From NCBI RefSeq assembly GCF_900232905.1, contig NZ_OCTQ01000001.1, positions 62,001 to 126,000 of the forward strand: DNA of 64,000 bases, read 5' to 3'. Both the position numbers and the translations under genes were made by a program. This stretch comes from Miniphocaeibacter massiliensis (GTDB lineage: Bacteria > Bacillota > Clostridia > Tissierellales > Peptoniphilaceae). The notes beneath the pieces are model-generated. The model was not told where the DNA came from. It saw only the letters and a program-made list of their open reading frames with translations, and searched no databases. Positions 26,596 to 35,389 of the stretch are shown piece by piece (the first letter of the stretch is position 1; every line of letters begins with the position of its first letter).

Positions 26596-27942
26596 ATGGA
26601 AGAAACTGGACCCAGCGTCACGATGCAAATTTTAGTTTTAATTTTACTAACAACTATTAATGCATTTTTTGCAGCATCAGAAATGGCAATGGTATCTGTA
26701 GACAAAAAGAAACTATCAAATATGGCAGAAGACGGGAATAGAAGAGCTAAAACTTTGTTAAAGTTACTTAGCGAGCCGTCAAGGTTTTTATCTACAATTC
26801 AAGTAGGAATCACTTTGGCAGGATTCTTTGCAGCAGGATCTGCATCTAGAGGTTTATCAGAAGACTTAGGTAAATTTTTGGGAGATTTTGGTATACCTTA
26901 TGCAACAAATATATCTTTTTTATCAGTTACTATTATTTTGGCATTTTTTAATTTAGTATTTGGTGAGTTAGTACCTAAAAGAATTGCTTTGTTAAACGCT
27001 GAGAAATTTTCAATATTGGCAATACCATTTGTAAGTTTAGTAGCAAAATTTATGAAACCTTTTGTTTGGCTATTATCAGCAACAACAAATGGTGTTTTAA
27101 GAATTTTAGGGCAAAAAACTGAGGGCGTAGAAGAGAAGGTTACTTTAGAAGAAATAAAATCTATGGTAGAAGTTGGTCAGGAACAAGGCGTTATTAATCC
27201 TGTTGAAAGAGAAATGATAGATAGCGTAATTGGGTTTGACGATAAGTTAGCAGAAGATATTATGACTGCAAGAACAGAGGTGTTCATGATTGATGCCGAT
27301 AGTGAAGTTGATGAATATATTGGCGAAATGATGGAACTAAAATACAGTAGAATTCCCGTTTATGAAGATGATATAGATAATATTATCGGGATACTTTACA
27401 TTAAAGATTACTTAAAAGAAGCTTTTATTCACGGATTTGAAAATGTAGATATAAGAAAAATACTTAAACCTGCTTATTTTGTTCCAGAGAGAAAAAATAT
27501 AAATGATTTATTTTTGGAACTTCAAGAAGGCAAAAAGCATATGGCTATTCTTATTGATGAATATGGTGGTTTTTCAGGAATTGTAACTATGGAAGATTTG
27601 ATTGAAGAAATTATGGGAGATATTGATGATGAGTATGACCATGATGAACCAGATATTAAAATTATTGACCCACAGACATTTCATGTAAAAGGGTCAGTGT
27701 CAATTAAAGAATTAAATTCAAAAGTAGGTTCTAAATTTGATGAAGATACAGAAGATTATGATACGCTTGGAGGATTACTGATATTTCATTTGGGGTATAT
27801 CCCAAGTGATGGAGAAACACAAACTTTAGTTATAGATAGGATTAATTTTTATATTGAAGAAGTTAAGGATAAGAGAATACAGTTTGTAAAAATCACTTTG
27901 CCTGAAGACTTTGGAGATGAAGAAGTTAATAAAAAAGATTAA
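26596..27942 (+). CDS. CorC/HlyC family membrane protein (CNNM, DUF21 plus CBS pair)
   Basis: 448-residue membrane protein of the family often called hemolysin C-like, now linked to magnesium or cobalt transport. Residues 1-195 are the DUF21 membrane domain with about four helices (LILLTTINAFFAASEMAMVSV, GITLAGFFAAGSASRG, FGELVPKRIAL). A tandem CBS pair spans about 205-335 (DIMTARTEVFMI, IIGILYIKDYLKEA, MAILIDEYGGFSGIVTMEDLIEEIMGDI), and a CorC_HlyC domain follows to the end. AGGAGG precedes the ATG. Single gene with a strong terminator. The ion moved is not determinable from the sequence, and despite the name haemolysis is unlikely to be its role. Confidence 0.92.
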   Translation: MEETGPSVTMQILVLILLTTINAFFAASEMAMVSVDKKKLSNMAEDGNRRAKTLLKLLSEPSRFLSTIQVGITLAGFFAAGSASRGLSEDLGKFLGDFGIPYATNISFLSVTIILAFFNLVFGELVPKRIALLNAEKFSILAIPFVSLVAKFMKPFVWLLSATTNGVLRILGQKTEGVEEKVTLEEIKSMVEVGQEQGVINPVEREMIDSVIGFDDKLAEDIMTARTEVFMIDADSEVDEYIGEMMELKYSRIPVYEDDIDNIIGILYIKDYLKEAFIHGFENVDIRKILKPAYFVPERKNINDLFLELQEGKKHMAILIDEYGGFSGIVTMEDLIEEIMGDIDDEYDHDEPDIKIIDPQTFHVKGSVSIKELNSKVGSKFDEDTEDYDTLGGLLIFHLGYIPSDGETQTLVIDRINFYIEEVKDKRIQFVKITLPEDFGDEEVNKKD

Positions 27943-27970
27943 GCTCTTAGATATATCTAAGAGCTTTTTA
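27941..27970 (+). terminator. Terminator of the CorC family gene
   Basis: 26-bp perfect palindrome (arms AAGCTCTTAGATA and TATCTAAGAGCTT) followed by T residues, beginning in the stop codon. Confidence 0.85.
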
Positions 27971-27982
27971 TAAGGAGAAAAA

Positions 27983-28750
27983 ATGATTTATATTAAAACC
28001 AAAGCAGAAATTGAAAAAATGAAAGCAGCAGCTCAAGTTGTAGCGACTATGCATGAAGCACTTAGAAATTTTATAAAACCAGGTATTTCAACTATGGAAA
28101 TTAATGAATTTTGTGAGAATCATATTAGAAGCAAAGGTGGTATTCCTGTTCAAATAGGATATCAAGGTTTTCCATATGCAACATGTGTATCTGTAAATGA
28201 TGAAATTTGCCATGGTTTTCCAACAGAATATATTTTAAAGGATGGAGATTTAGTAACTGTTGACACAGTTGTTGAATTAGATGGATATATGGGTGATTCA
28301 GCGTGGAGTTATAAAGTTGGAAATGTAAGTAATGAAGTGATGGATTTGATGAAAACTACAAAAGAATGCCTGTATATTGGCATAGAAAAAGCTGTTATAG
28401 GAAATAGAATTGGAGATATAGGTCAGGCTATACAAGAGTATGCTGAAGCTAAAGGTTACTCAGTTGTTAAAGAATTTACGGGCCATGGAATTGGAAAAGA
28501 CATGCATGAAGATCCATTAGTTCCACATTATGGTAAAGCAGGCAGAGGAGTTAGGCTTGAAGAAGGAATGGTTATTACTATTGAACCAATGATTAATGCT
28601 GGTGAATGGAAAAGTAAAATAGATAATAATGGATGGGTAGCACGTACTATTGATGGAAAATTATCCTGCCAATATGAACATACTTTGGCAATTACAAAGG
28701 ATGGACCAGAAATATTAACAATTCAAAAAGATGAAAAAGAATATATATAA
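27983..28750 (+). CDS. map: Methionine aminopeptidase, type I
   Basis: Removes the initiator methionine from new proteins. 255 residues, pita-bread fold with the five metal ligands in order: Asp of TVDTVVELDGY, Asp of GYMGDSAWSY, His of GHGIGKDMHEDP, Glu of TIEPMIN and Glu of CQYEHTLAIT. TAAGGAG precedes the ATG, 12 bases after the preceding terminator. Usually beside adk-secY in the ribosomal-protein region, but here it stands alone, so it may be a second copy in the genome, which cannot be checked here. Confidence 0.95.
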   Translation: MIYIKTKAEIEKMKAAAQVVATMHEALRNFIKPGISTMEINEFCENHIRSKGGIPVQIGYQGFPYATCVSVNDEICHGFPTEYILKDGDLVTVDTVVELDGYMGDSAWSYKVGNVSNEVMDLMKTTKECLYIGIEKAVIGNRIGDIGQAIQEYAEAKGYSVVKEFTGHGIGKDMHEDPLVPHYGKAGRGVRLEEGMVITIEPMINAGEWKSKIDNNGWVARTIDGKLSCQYEHTLAITKDGPEILTIQKDEKEYI

Positions 28751-28778
28751 AAAAGCAATCTATGTAGATGGCTTTTTT
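28749..28778. terminator. Bidirectional terminator between map and tmcAL
   Basis: AAAAAAGC.ATCTA / TAGAT.GCTTTTTT with a single A-G mismatch and a two-base TG between arms. It lies over the stop codons of both converging genes. Confidence 0.7.
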
Positions 28779-29971
28779 ATATATGGAAAATATTCATATT
28801 CATGTTTATAAATTATTTTATTAATATTGTATAAGTCTGTAGACTTAATTTCTAAATCAAATAGTTTTTTATCTAAAATATTATCACTTTTGAAATCTTT
28901 TATTTTAGTTACCAAAGATATATTTGAGTTATTTTTTATTTTATTTAATATTTTCTTTCCAGATTCGTTAAATCCTAAAACTTTAATATAATTTATAGAC
29001 TGTTCAGCAGATGCATCAATAAAATTTTTATCAATATCCAACAAATAATTTAGAAGATACCTTTGAATTCTACTTTTCTTATATCTTTTACTAATACATA
29101 AATCTATAAGTTCGTTTACAGTTTTTGATTTTAAAAGATTTTTATACAATAAGTTATCTAAGCCATTTTCATAACCTGTAATACTAGAACAATTTTTATT
29201 AATTACAAGGATATTGTATTTTAAAATATTGTAATAATCATTCAAAGATGGAAAGTTAGGCTCTTTTTTTAAATCTTCTAATATTTTTTCAGGAATTGAA
29301 TTTCCAATTTCATCTATTCTATTATCAAAAATATTTTTTCTAATGGAAGTTGCAGAGTTATATTTTCCTGTACTAAGCTCTTCATCTAGATAATTATTAC
29401 CAAGCCTTTTTATAGGTAAAAAATTAATTTTTACATTTAACTTGAAAGTTGATTTTAAATATTCTAAAGCAAGTATATTATTTGATAAAAACAATTCGTC
29501 GTTTCGAGGAATATTATTAGTTAAATCTATAGTTGCAAGTTTATATGCTGATGCGTAACTTCTTCCATAAATCATATATTTTTCTATTAGATTTTTTAAA
29601 ATATTTTTATTTTTAAATTGAGTTTCAGCTGTTTTATATAAGTCTTCAAAATTTGAGGTTTCTATGCCAAAAGACAGATAGTCTATACAATTGATGGCCT
29701 TTATAATTTTAAGACCTCCTAGGGCGAAATTTTCAGCTGATTGAAGGCTATAAATTGTAGGTAGCTGTAATACTAAGTCGACACCACTTTCAACTGCGAA
29801 TTTTGCCCTAGAATATTTTTCTAATAATGCAGGTTCTCCACGTTGAACATAATTTCCAGACATAATAGCTACTATTTTGCTGCCAGGTTTTAATTTTTTT
29901 ATTTCTTGTATTTGATACAGATGTCCATTATGAAATGGATTATATTCAGATATTATTGCCGTAATAGTCAT
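28760..29971 (-). CDS. tmcAL: tRNA(Met) cytidine acetate ligase
   Basis: Nucleotidyltransferase-fold enzyme (YlbM family) that activates acetate with ATP and makes N4-acetylcytidine at the wobble base of elongator tRNA-Met. 403 residues. The N-terminus TAIISEYNPFHNGHLYQI holds the HxGH nucleotide-binding motif, followed by VAIMSGNYVQRGEPALLEKY and GVDLVLQLPTIYSLQSAENFALGG. The C-terminal part is lysine-rich and helical. It starts three bases after sfsA ends, with its GGAG ribosome site inside the sfsA stop region, so the two are cotranscribed. Confidence 0.93.
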   Translation of the reverse strand: MTITAIISEYNPFHNGHLYQIQEIKKLKPGSKIVAIMSGNYVQRGEPALLEKYSRAKFAVESGVDLVLQLPTIYSLQSAENFALGGLKIIKAINCIDYLSFGIETSNFEDLYKTAETQFKNKNILKNLIEKYMIYGRSYASAYKLATIDLTNNIPRNDELFLSNNILALEYLKSTFKLNVKINFLPIKRLGNNYLDEELSTGKYNSATSIRKNIFDNRIDEIGNSIPEKILEDLKKEPNFPSLNDYYNILKYNILVINKNCSSITGYENGLDNLLYKNLLKSKTVNELIDLCISKRYKKSRIQRYLLNYLLDIDKNFIDASAEQSINYIKVLGFNESGKKILNKIKNNSNISLVTKIKDFKSDNILDKKLFDLEIKSTDLYNINKIIYKHEYEYFPYIKKPST

Positions 29972-29974
29972 AAA

Positions 29975-30664
29975 TTATATCTCCACAGGAATTTTGTTAT
30001 TTAATAATATATTATCCCTAGTAACAATTGAGTCAAAACATAAAATTTCTACATTATTGATATTTGCGTTAGTTAAATTTTTTGAAAATTCTGCATCAGT
30101 TATATTATTTGGTTTAAAAGTTTTTGCATTTTTAAATTGAACTAAAAAAAGTATTATAGCTCCAAAACCATTTTTTTTAGCATCAATTAATTCTAATACA
30201 TGCTTACTACCTCTAGAAGTAGGGGCGTCTGGAAACATTGCTATTCCATTATTTTCCAAAGTTACACCTTTAACTTCTAAATAGTAATATTTGTTTTCTT
30301 TATTACTAAAAAATCCTACATCAAATCGACTATTTTTATATTGTATTTCTCCTTTTATTTGAGAAGGTTCCAAATTGGAAAGTAAGTTTTCGCTTTTTAA
30401 ACTATCTAGAATAACTTTATTTGGAACTTGTGAATCTATATTGATTAGTAAATTTTCTTTATAAATAGAAATTAAAGAATATTTTGTTTTTCTATTAGGG
30501 TTATTTGATTTTTCTAAATAACATTTTCTTCCTTCAATAAATAATTCTCTACATCTTCCAGTGTTTTTAACATGGACTTTCTCAATAATGCCATTAATAC
30601 TTACTTCAGCAATAAACCTATTAATTCTTTTAATAAAAATTCCTTCTATTATTTCGTTATACAT
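29975..30664 (-). CDS. sfsA: Sugar fermentation stimulation protein homologue SfsA
   Basis: 229-residue member of the SfsA family, described as DNA-binding in Escherichia coli and predicted to have a nuclease-like fold. Visible landmarks are HVKNTGRCRELF near the N-terminus, SRFDVGFFSN, YYLEVKGVTLENNGIAMFPDAPTSRG and HVLELIDAKKNGFGAIILFLVQ. The motif order D...EVK...D agrees with a PD-(D/E)XK-type core. AAGGTGAG lies before the ATG. First gene of a two-gene minus-strand unit with tmcAL. Confidence 0.92.
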   Translation of the reverse strand: MYNEIIEGIFIKRINRFIAEVSINGIIEKVHVKNTGRCRELFIEGRKCYLEKSNNPNRKTKYSLISIYKENLLINIDSQVPNKVILDSLKSENLLSNLEPSQIKGEIQYKNSRFDVGFFSNKENKYYYLEVKGVTLENNGIAMFPDAPTSRGSKHVLELIDAKKNGFGAIILFLVQFKNAKTFKPNNITDAEFSKNLTNANINNVEILCFDSIVTRDNILLNNKIPVEI

Positions 30665-30773
30665 ATCTCACCTTATTGATTTAATTTATACTTTATTATA
30701 TACTAAAATGCCTTAAATTAAACAATTACATTTAAATATAGCAGATTATCATAAATTATGAAATGAGGGGAAA

Positions 30774-31283
30774 ATGAAAATAGCAATTTTAGGATATAGT
30801 GGGAGTGGCAAATCTACCTTAGCTAAACACTTAGGAAAGTTATACAATATCCCAATTTTATATCTTGATACAGTTCAATTTACAGATAATTGGAGTTTGC
30901 ATAATAGAAACGAGGCAAAAGAGATAGTAAATGAATTTATGAATAATAAATCTTGGGTAATTGATGGAAATTATTCAGAATTTTTTCAAAAGGAGCGTTT
31001 AGAAACTGCAGATATGATAATTTATATGAATTTTAATTGAATGGTTTGTTTATTAAGAGCAATGAAAAGATATTTTAAGTATAAAAATTCAAAAAGAGAA
31101 AGTATGGTAGAAGGATGTATTGAAAAAATGGGCTTAGAGTTTATTTTTTGGATATTGTATAAAGGTAGAAGCAAAGAAAAGAAGGACTATTATAATAAAA
31201 TATTAAAAAAATACAATAGTAAAATAAAAATTATAAACAATCAAAAAGAATTGAACAAATTCATAAATACATACAAAGTATAA
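30774..31283 (+). pseudogene. P-loop kinase of the DNA topology modulation (FlaR-like) family, interrupted by TGA
   Basis: A single frame of 169 codons with one in-frame TGA at 31038-31040. The first part reads MKIAILGYSGSGKSTLAKHL (P-loop GYSGSGKST), YLDTVQFTDNW and WVIDGNYSEFF. After the TGA it continues MVCLLRAMKRYFKYKNSKRE and EKMGLEFIFWILYKGR, as in intact family members, where the interrupted position is often Trp or Arg near FNRWLCL. A TGG to TGA change would explain it. TGA is a normal stop elsewhere here (for example ruvA), so read-through as Trp is unlikely. Probable pseudogene; function of the family is uncertain (nucleotide kinase-like). Confidence 0.8.
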
Positions 31284-31426
31284 TTAACATTTAATCTATA
31301 CTTAAAATATATATTGCATACAAATACTCGATAAAACATTTAAATATATAAATAATTACTTATATAGTATAAATTGTGTTTTTTTTTATTATATATTAAG
31401 ATACTTCGGAAGGAAGGTAAAAGAAT

Positions 31427-31867
31427 ATGGATATAAGATTCACTAATAAAAACGTTTTTGATGTTGAAGCAGATGCTATATTATACTTTACAGACAATAG
31501 TTTAATTGGAGAAAAATCTAATGAACTAATAGAAAAAGCAGGAAATAGAATCATAGATAGTATACAAAAATTAAATGGATGTGCAACAGGAGATATAAAG
31601 ATAGTGCCAGCTTTTAATTTAAGACAATTATATATAATATTATCTGTTTTACCAGAAAAAATAGATACAAATATACAAAAAGAGCTATTTAATAATGTTT
31701 TTATAAAATTATTTAAAGTTTTGGAAGAATATGAATTAGACTCTGTAGTTATTGATGTTTCCTATATGCAGAGAAAGTATGGTGTTGAATACAGTGTATT
31801 ATTAAATAGAATAGTAAAAGATAAAAGATTTAATTTTTATGATAATATTGTTTATATGAGCAAGTAA
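31427..31867 (+). CDS. Divergent macro-domain-like protein
   Basis: 146-residue cytoplasmic protein, preceded by GAAGGAAGG. It follows the macro (ADP-ribose-binding) pattern in order: VEADAILYFTDNSLIGEKSN at the place of the NAAN loop, IEKAGNRIIDSIQKLNGCATGDIKIVPAFNL (the strand with GxATGD/ITPAF-like motif), then YIILSV and VVIDV. However the ADP-ribose-contacting NAAN and glycine-rich GGGVDGAI motifs are absent, so it may have lost ADP-ribose binding or bind another ligand. The family call is tentative; no membrane segment or signal peptide. Neighbours are equally obscure (a zinc phospholipase-like protein and an unknown protein). Confidence 0.55.
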   Translation: MDIRFTNKNVFDVEADAILYFTDNSLIGEKSNELIEKAGNRIIDSIQKLNGCATGDIKIVPAFNLRQLYIILSVLPEKIDTNIQKELFNNVFIKLFKVLEEYELDSVVIDVSYMQRKYGVEYSVLLNRIVKDKRFNFYDNIVYMSK

Positions 31868-31944
31868 TCTAAATTGACTTTTGTATGAAATTTTGTTACT
31901 ATTTTAGTAGTGATTTTAAGTAAATTGAAAGAGGGTGTTCTGAT

Positions 31945-32577
31945 ATTTTTCCAGAAGCACATGCTATAATAGCAAAGAATTTATGTAAAGACATAAATGA
32001 AAAATATGACTTAAAACTAAATGAGAAGAAGATGGCATGGGGAGCTATGTCGCCAGATTTTCTACCGAAATATAAGATTTATAGACATTATATGGCAGAT
32101 AGTCAAGAGTTTTTAATAAATGAAATTATTGGATTAATATATATTGCTAGATATTTTAATTTTGAAAAATTAGATGGATTTAAAAGAAAAATGATTAGTA
32201 ATAGAGTAGGTGTAATTAGTCATTTCTTGTCAGATTATGTGTGTTTGCCACATAAAGAAAATTGGACTTTTAATGATTCATTTAAGAAACATGTAGTATA
32301 TGAAAAAGAGTTGAATGAAGTAGTAAAAACACATGAATTTAAAAAAGATGTAATTACAGTTGAAAATATTAGTTTATATGAATTCAAAACAGTTCATCTT
32401 AAAGAATTAGTTAAAGATTATTTAAATAGAGTAATTGAAGAATATTCAAAAAAACAGTCTTATGAAAGAGATTTAGACTTTGCATTAAATTTAAGTACAA
32501 ATATATCATATTTTATATTTGATACTGTTGAAGAGCTAAATTTACAAAAAGCGAGAGAATATTCTTTTGTATTTTAA
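31945..32577 (+). CDS. Zinc-dependent phospholipase C-like protein (apparent ATT start)
   Basis: Member of the Zn_dep_PLPC/S1-P1-like fold, probably an intracellular hydrolase of phosphate esters because no signal peptide is seen. Metal-ligand motifs are FPEAHAIIAKN, WGAMSPDFLPKY, RHYMADSQEF and ISHFLSDYVCLPHKENW, in family order. The conserved N-terminus FPEAH lies upstream of the first in-frame ATG (32032) and is preceded not by ATG but by ATT at 31945, nine bases after AGAGGG; an in-frame stop is at 31921. So the gene either uses a rare ATT start or has lost its ATG and now starts at 32032, which would delete part of the metal site. 210 residues from ATT. Confidence 0.7.
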   Translation: MFPEAHAIIAKNLCKDINEKYDLKLNEKKMAWGAMSPDFLPKYKIYRHYMADSQEFLINEIIGLIYIARYFNFEKLDGFKRKMISNRVGVISHFLSDYVCLPHKENWTFNDSFKKHVVYEKELNEVVKTHEFKKDVITVENISLYEFKTVHLKELVKDYLNRVIEEYSKKQSYERDLDFALNLSTNISYFIFDTVEELNLQKAREYSFVF

Positions 32578-32592
32578 TTAGTGGGGGAAGTT

Positions 32593-33318
32593 ATGCATCT
32601 TGTAAAACAAAATGATAATATGTTAAAGGAAGAGCTCAAAGCAAAATTCCTATACCAAGATGATGTAGATTCCCTGTATTTATTATTGTCTTTGATTGAA
32701 AATGACTATAATTGTAATACTTTAAAGCCTAAGTACAGTTGTACAAAAAAAATAGTTAGGACTATAAATAAATTTTTTAAAGACAGAGAAGATGCTGAAG
32801 CTATTACATCAGCTTCTATAAAGATTCTTAATGAAGATCTGTCTAGAATGGAATTTGCAATATATCTAGAAGCTTATAGTAAAGGATATGACGATTTACA
32901 TGCAGTCAACATATTTGAAAATTATGTTCTTACAAAAATTTCAGCGAAAAATTTAAAAAATAGAAAAAAATTATTTCATAATTATAAAAATCAAGAAACT
33001 AAAGAAATAAAAAAATTCACGATTTCTTCCGTGGATAATTATAAAAAATACGAGAATTATTTAGAAGAAATAATTACCAAGTATTGTGAAAAAGTAATAA
33101 AGGACAATGTTTATTCTTTAAATAAATACTTGGATAAACAACTGTTATTTAAGTTTGATGGTATAAACACATATATAGTTGAAGAAAGATTTCTGACTAG
33201 ATTTGAACTAGAGCAATTATACAATAAAATATTAAGAGCTTACTTACTATCTATTAAACACCTAGCAAAGGATGCTATTTGGTATGGAGTTAATGATAGA
33301 GTGTTAAGTAGATATTAA
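32593..33318 (+). CDS. Protein of unknown function
   Basis: I do not recognise this 241-residue protein. It is mostly helical and highly charged (Lys/Glu-rich), with no signal peptide, membrane segment or nucleotide-binding motif. Visible features are a Tyr/Leu-rich N-terminal part (FLYQDDVDSLYLLLSLIEND), a lysine-rich middle (NRKKLFHNYKNQ) and a C-terminus ending IKHLAKDAIWYGVNDRVLSRY. I choose the ATG at 32593, which has GGGGGAAG directly upstream; the GTG at 32581 would place that ribosome site inside the gene. It begins 15 bases after the phospholipase-like gene and ends with a terminator, so the two are probably one operon. Confidence 0.7.
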   Translation: MHLVKQNDNMLKEELKAKFLYQDDVDSLYLLLSLIENDYNCNTLKPKYSCTKKIVRTINKFFKDREDAEAITSASIKILNEDLSRMEFAIYLEAYSKGYDDLHAVNIFENYVLTKISAKNLKNRKKLFHNYKNQETKEIKKFTISSVDNYKKYENYLEEIITKYCEKVIKDNVYSLNKYLDKQLLFKFDGINTYIVEERFLTRFELEQLYNKILRAYLLSIKHLAKDAIWYGVNDRVLSRY

Positions 33319-33329
33319 AATTATTTTAA

Positions 33330-33361
33330 AACTTTACTAATTTATTAGTAAAGTTTTTTTA
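33330..33361 (+). terminator. Terminator after the unknown gene
   Basis: 11-bp perfect stem AACTTTACTAA / TTAGTAAAGTT, loop TTTA, then T residues. Confidence 0.85.
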
Positions 33362-33497
33362 TTTTTTGAATGTAACAAAATGGGAATTTTAATTGTATAT
33401 ATATATAAGGGGATTTGTGATAAATTTGTTAGGAAATTGTAACATATGCTTTTATTGTATGAAGTATACTATAAATATATGGTGGTTGGAGGTGTCT

Positions 33498-34196
33498 GTG
33501 AAAAAAATAATAGAAGTAAAAGATTTGTATAAGGTATATAAAATGGGAGAAGAAAAAATATATGCTCTTAAAAATATAAATCTTGAAATACATAAAAATG
33601 AGATAGTAACTTTATTAGGAGCATCAGGCTCAGGAAAGTCTACTTTATTAAATATTTTGGCTGGATTGGAAAAACCAACAAAGGGGAAAGTTAATATTGG
33701 AGGAATAACGATATCAAGTTTAAATGAAAAAAATATTACTAAATTTAGACAACTAAATATAGGGTTTATCTTTCAGTCATATAATCTAATATCTTCATTA
33801 ACAGCTTTGGAAAACGTTGAATTAAGTTTAATGCTTAAAGGTGTGAATAAGAAAGTTAGAAAAGATAAGTCAATGAAAATTCTTTATGATGTTGGATTAG
33901 GAAAAAGGTTAAATCACAAACCTACAGAGATGAGTGGTGGTCAGCAACAAAGAGTTTCTATAGCAAGAGCTTTAGTAGATAACCCTAAAATAGTATTTGC
34001 AGATGAACCAACGGGAAATCTAGACAGTAAAACATCTAGAGAAATATTAGAAATAATTACTGGACTTGTACAAACTCATGAACAAACACTAATACTTGTT
34101 ACCCATGATAATAATATAGCAAAATTTGGAAATAAAGTAATTACATTAAATGATGGAAGTGTTGAAAATATAAAAAATAGTAGGGAGTTAATATGA
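33498..34196 (+). CDS. ABC transporter ATP-binding protein, LolD/MacB type
   Basis: 232-residue ATPase that powers the FtsX-type permease encoded two genes downstream. Walker A GASGSGKST (about residue 43), Q-loop FIFQSYNLISSL, signature MSGGQQQRVSIARAL, Walker B IVFADEPTGNLD and the H-loop VTHD are all present. I choose the GTG at 33498 (VKKIIEVKDLYKVYKMGEE) because TTGGAGGTG precedes it and ABC domains of this family begin there; the longer frame upstream has no ribosome site and codes for an unlikely sequence. It overlaps the next gene by four bases. Confidence 0.93.
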   Translation: MKKIIEVKDLYKVYKMGEEKIYALKNINLEIHKNEIVTLLGASGSGKSTLLNILAGLEKPTKGKVNIGGITISSLNEKNITKFRQLNIGFIFQSYNLISSLTALENVELSLMLKGVNKKVRKDKSMKILYDVGLGKRLNHKPTEMSGGQQQRVSIARALVDNPKIVFADEPTGNLDSKTSREILEIITGLVQTHEQTLILVTHDNNIAKFGNKVITLNDGSVENIKNSRELI

Positions 34197-35389
34197 AAAA
34201 GATATACGGGATTTTATTAGCGTTAATTGTAATAGTGAATAGTTTTTTTGTTTCAGAAGTTTCTTTTGCGGACAATGAGGAAGATGTGAGTTCCGGAAAA
34301 ACATCTACTAAGACAGAAAATGTTGAAAACTTAAGCAATGTTTCAGAAGCTAAAACTAGTAAGCCAAAACTTATAATTGATAATTATAGTGTCAGACCAA
34401 ATCCAATAAAAGCTGGAGAAGCATTTGATTTAACAATTTCTTTTTATAATACAAATAAAAATAAATCAATAAAAAACATAAAGGTTGTACTAAATTCCAG
34501 TGGAGGATCTACTATGGATGGATCTCAAAGTGAGGACGATTCACCATCAAGAACAGGTGCAGCTCCTTCGTTAAATGGGTCTGTATTTATGCCAGTGGGA
34601 AGTTCAAATACTTTTTATATTGAATCTATTAGAGCAGGAAGAAAGGCAGAAAGAACTATAAAATTAACATCTCCTTATGATATTAGTCCTAATACATATG
34701 AATTAGGTGTAACACTAGAGTATGAAGATTCAAACAATAATGAATATGTTGTAGAAGAATCTTTAGGTATTAATTTATACCAGGAAGCAAAATTACAAAT
34801 TGGTACAATGCCAGCAGTAGAAGGAGAGGCAGGTGTTGATTATCCTTTTGAAGTTCCACTATATAATACTGGAAGATCGGCAGTTTATAATATGATGATA
34901 AAAATGGAGGGAGAGTTTGATGTAATAGGAGATACATATTATATTGGAACTTTTCAGCCAGGGTCAACAGAGAGTTTTGCAACTACCATAATAGGTATTG
35001 AGCCAGGAACAACAAAAGGGAATTTAATCATTACTTATGAAGATTCTACAGGCAAAAGTCATGAAATAAAAGAAGAATTTACTGCTAATTTTATGGAGAT
35101 GATACAAGAAGAATTTGACGAAAGCATGATAGAAGAAGAAAAGGAACCTATTTATAAAAATATTGTTTTCTGGATGATAATAATAGCAGTAATAGTTATT
35201 ATTATAGTAATAATAGCTGTTGTTATAAGAAAAAAGAAAAAAAACAAAGAGAATGATGAATTGATTATAGATGACGAGTTAGATGATAAATATGATACCA
35301 AAGAAGTAGAAGATAAAAGTAGCGATATAGAACTTACTCAAAGAATAGATACAAATAGTCTAGAGGATGAGGAAGATAATGAAAATTAA
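34193..35389 (+). CDS. Exported membrane-anchored CARDB-like protein of an ABC exporter
   Basis: 398 residues. An N-terminal signal peptide (MKKIYGILLALIVIVNSFFV, cleavage near SFA-DNEED) is followed by an extracellular beta-sandwich region. Two segments look like CARDB/S-layer-type folds (KLIIDNYSVRPNPIKAGEAF with LTISFYNT, and later YPFEVPLYNTGRSAVYNMMI). One C-terminal membrane helix (about 322-345, VFWMIIIAVIVIIIVIIAVV) is followed by a Lys-rich then strongly acidic cytoplasmic tail. It lies between the ATPase and the permease with overlaps at both ends (4 and, to the permease's preferred start, 11 bases). It may serve as the extracytoplasmic adaptor of a MacB-like exporter in a cell without an outer membrane. 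Substrate unknown. Confidence 0.8.
   Translation: MKKIYGILLALIVIVNSFFVSEVSFADNEEDVSSGKTSTKTENVENLSNVSEAKTSKPKLIIDNYSVRPNPIKAGEAFDLTISFYNTNKNKSIKNIKVVLNSSGGSTMDGSQSEDDSPSRTGAAPSLNGSVFMPVGSSNTFYIESIRAGRKAERTIKLTSPYDISPNTYELGVTLEYEDSNNNEYVVEESLGINLYQEAKLQIGTMPAVEGEAGVDYPFEVPLYNTGRSAVYNMMIKMEGEFDVIGDTYYIGTFQPGSTESFATTIIGIEPGTTKGNLIITYEDSTGKSHEIKEEFTANFMEMIQEEFDESMIEEEKEPIYKNIVFWMIIIAVIVIIIVIIAVVIRKKKKNKENDELIIDDELDDKYDTKEVEDKSSDIELTQRIDTNSLEDEEDNEN

Noticed and set aside
31038-31040. TGA read as tryptophan or selenocysteine
   Set aside because: TGA terminates several intact genes here (ruvA, queA, the MBL hydrolase), and no stem-loop resembling a selenocysteine insertion element follows.
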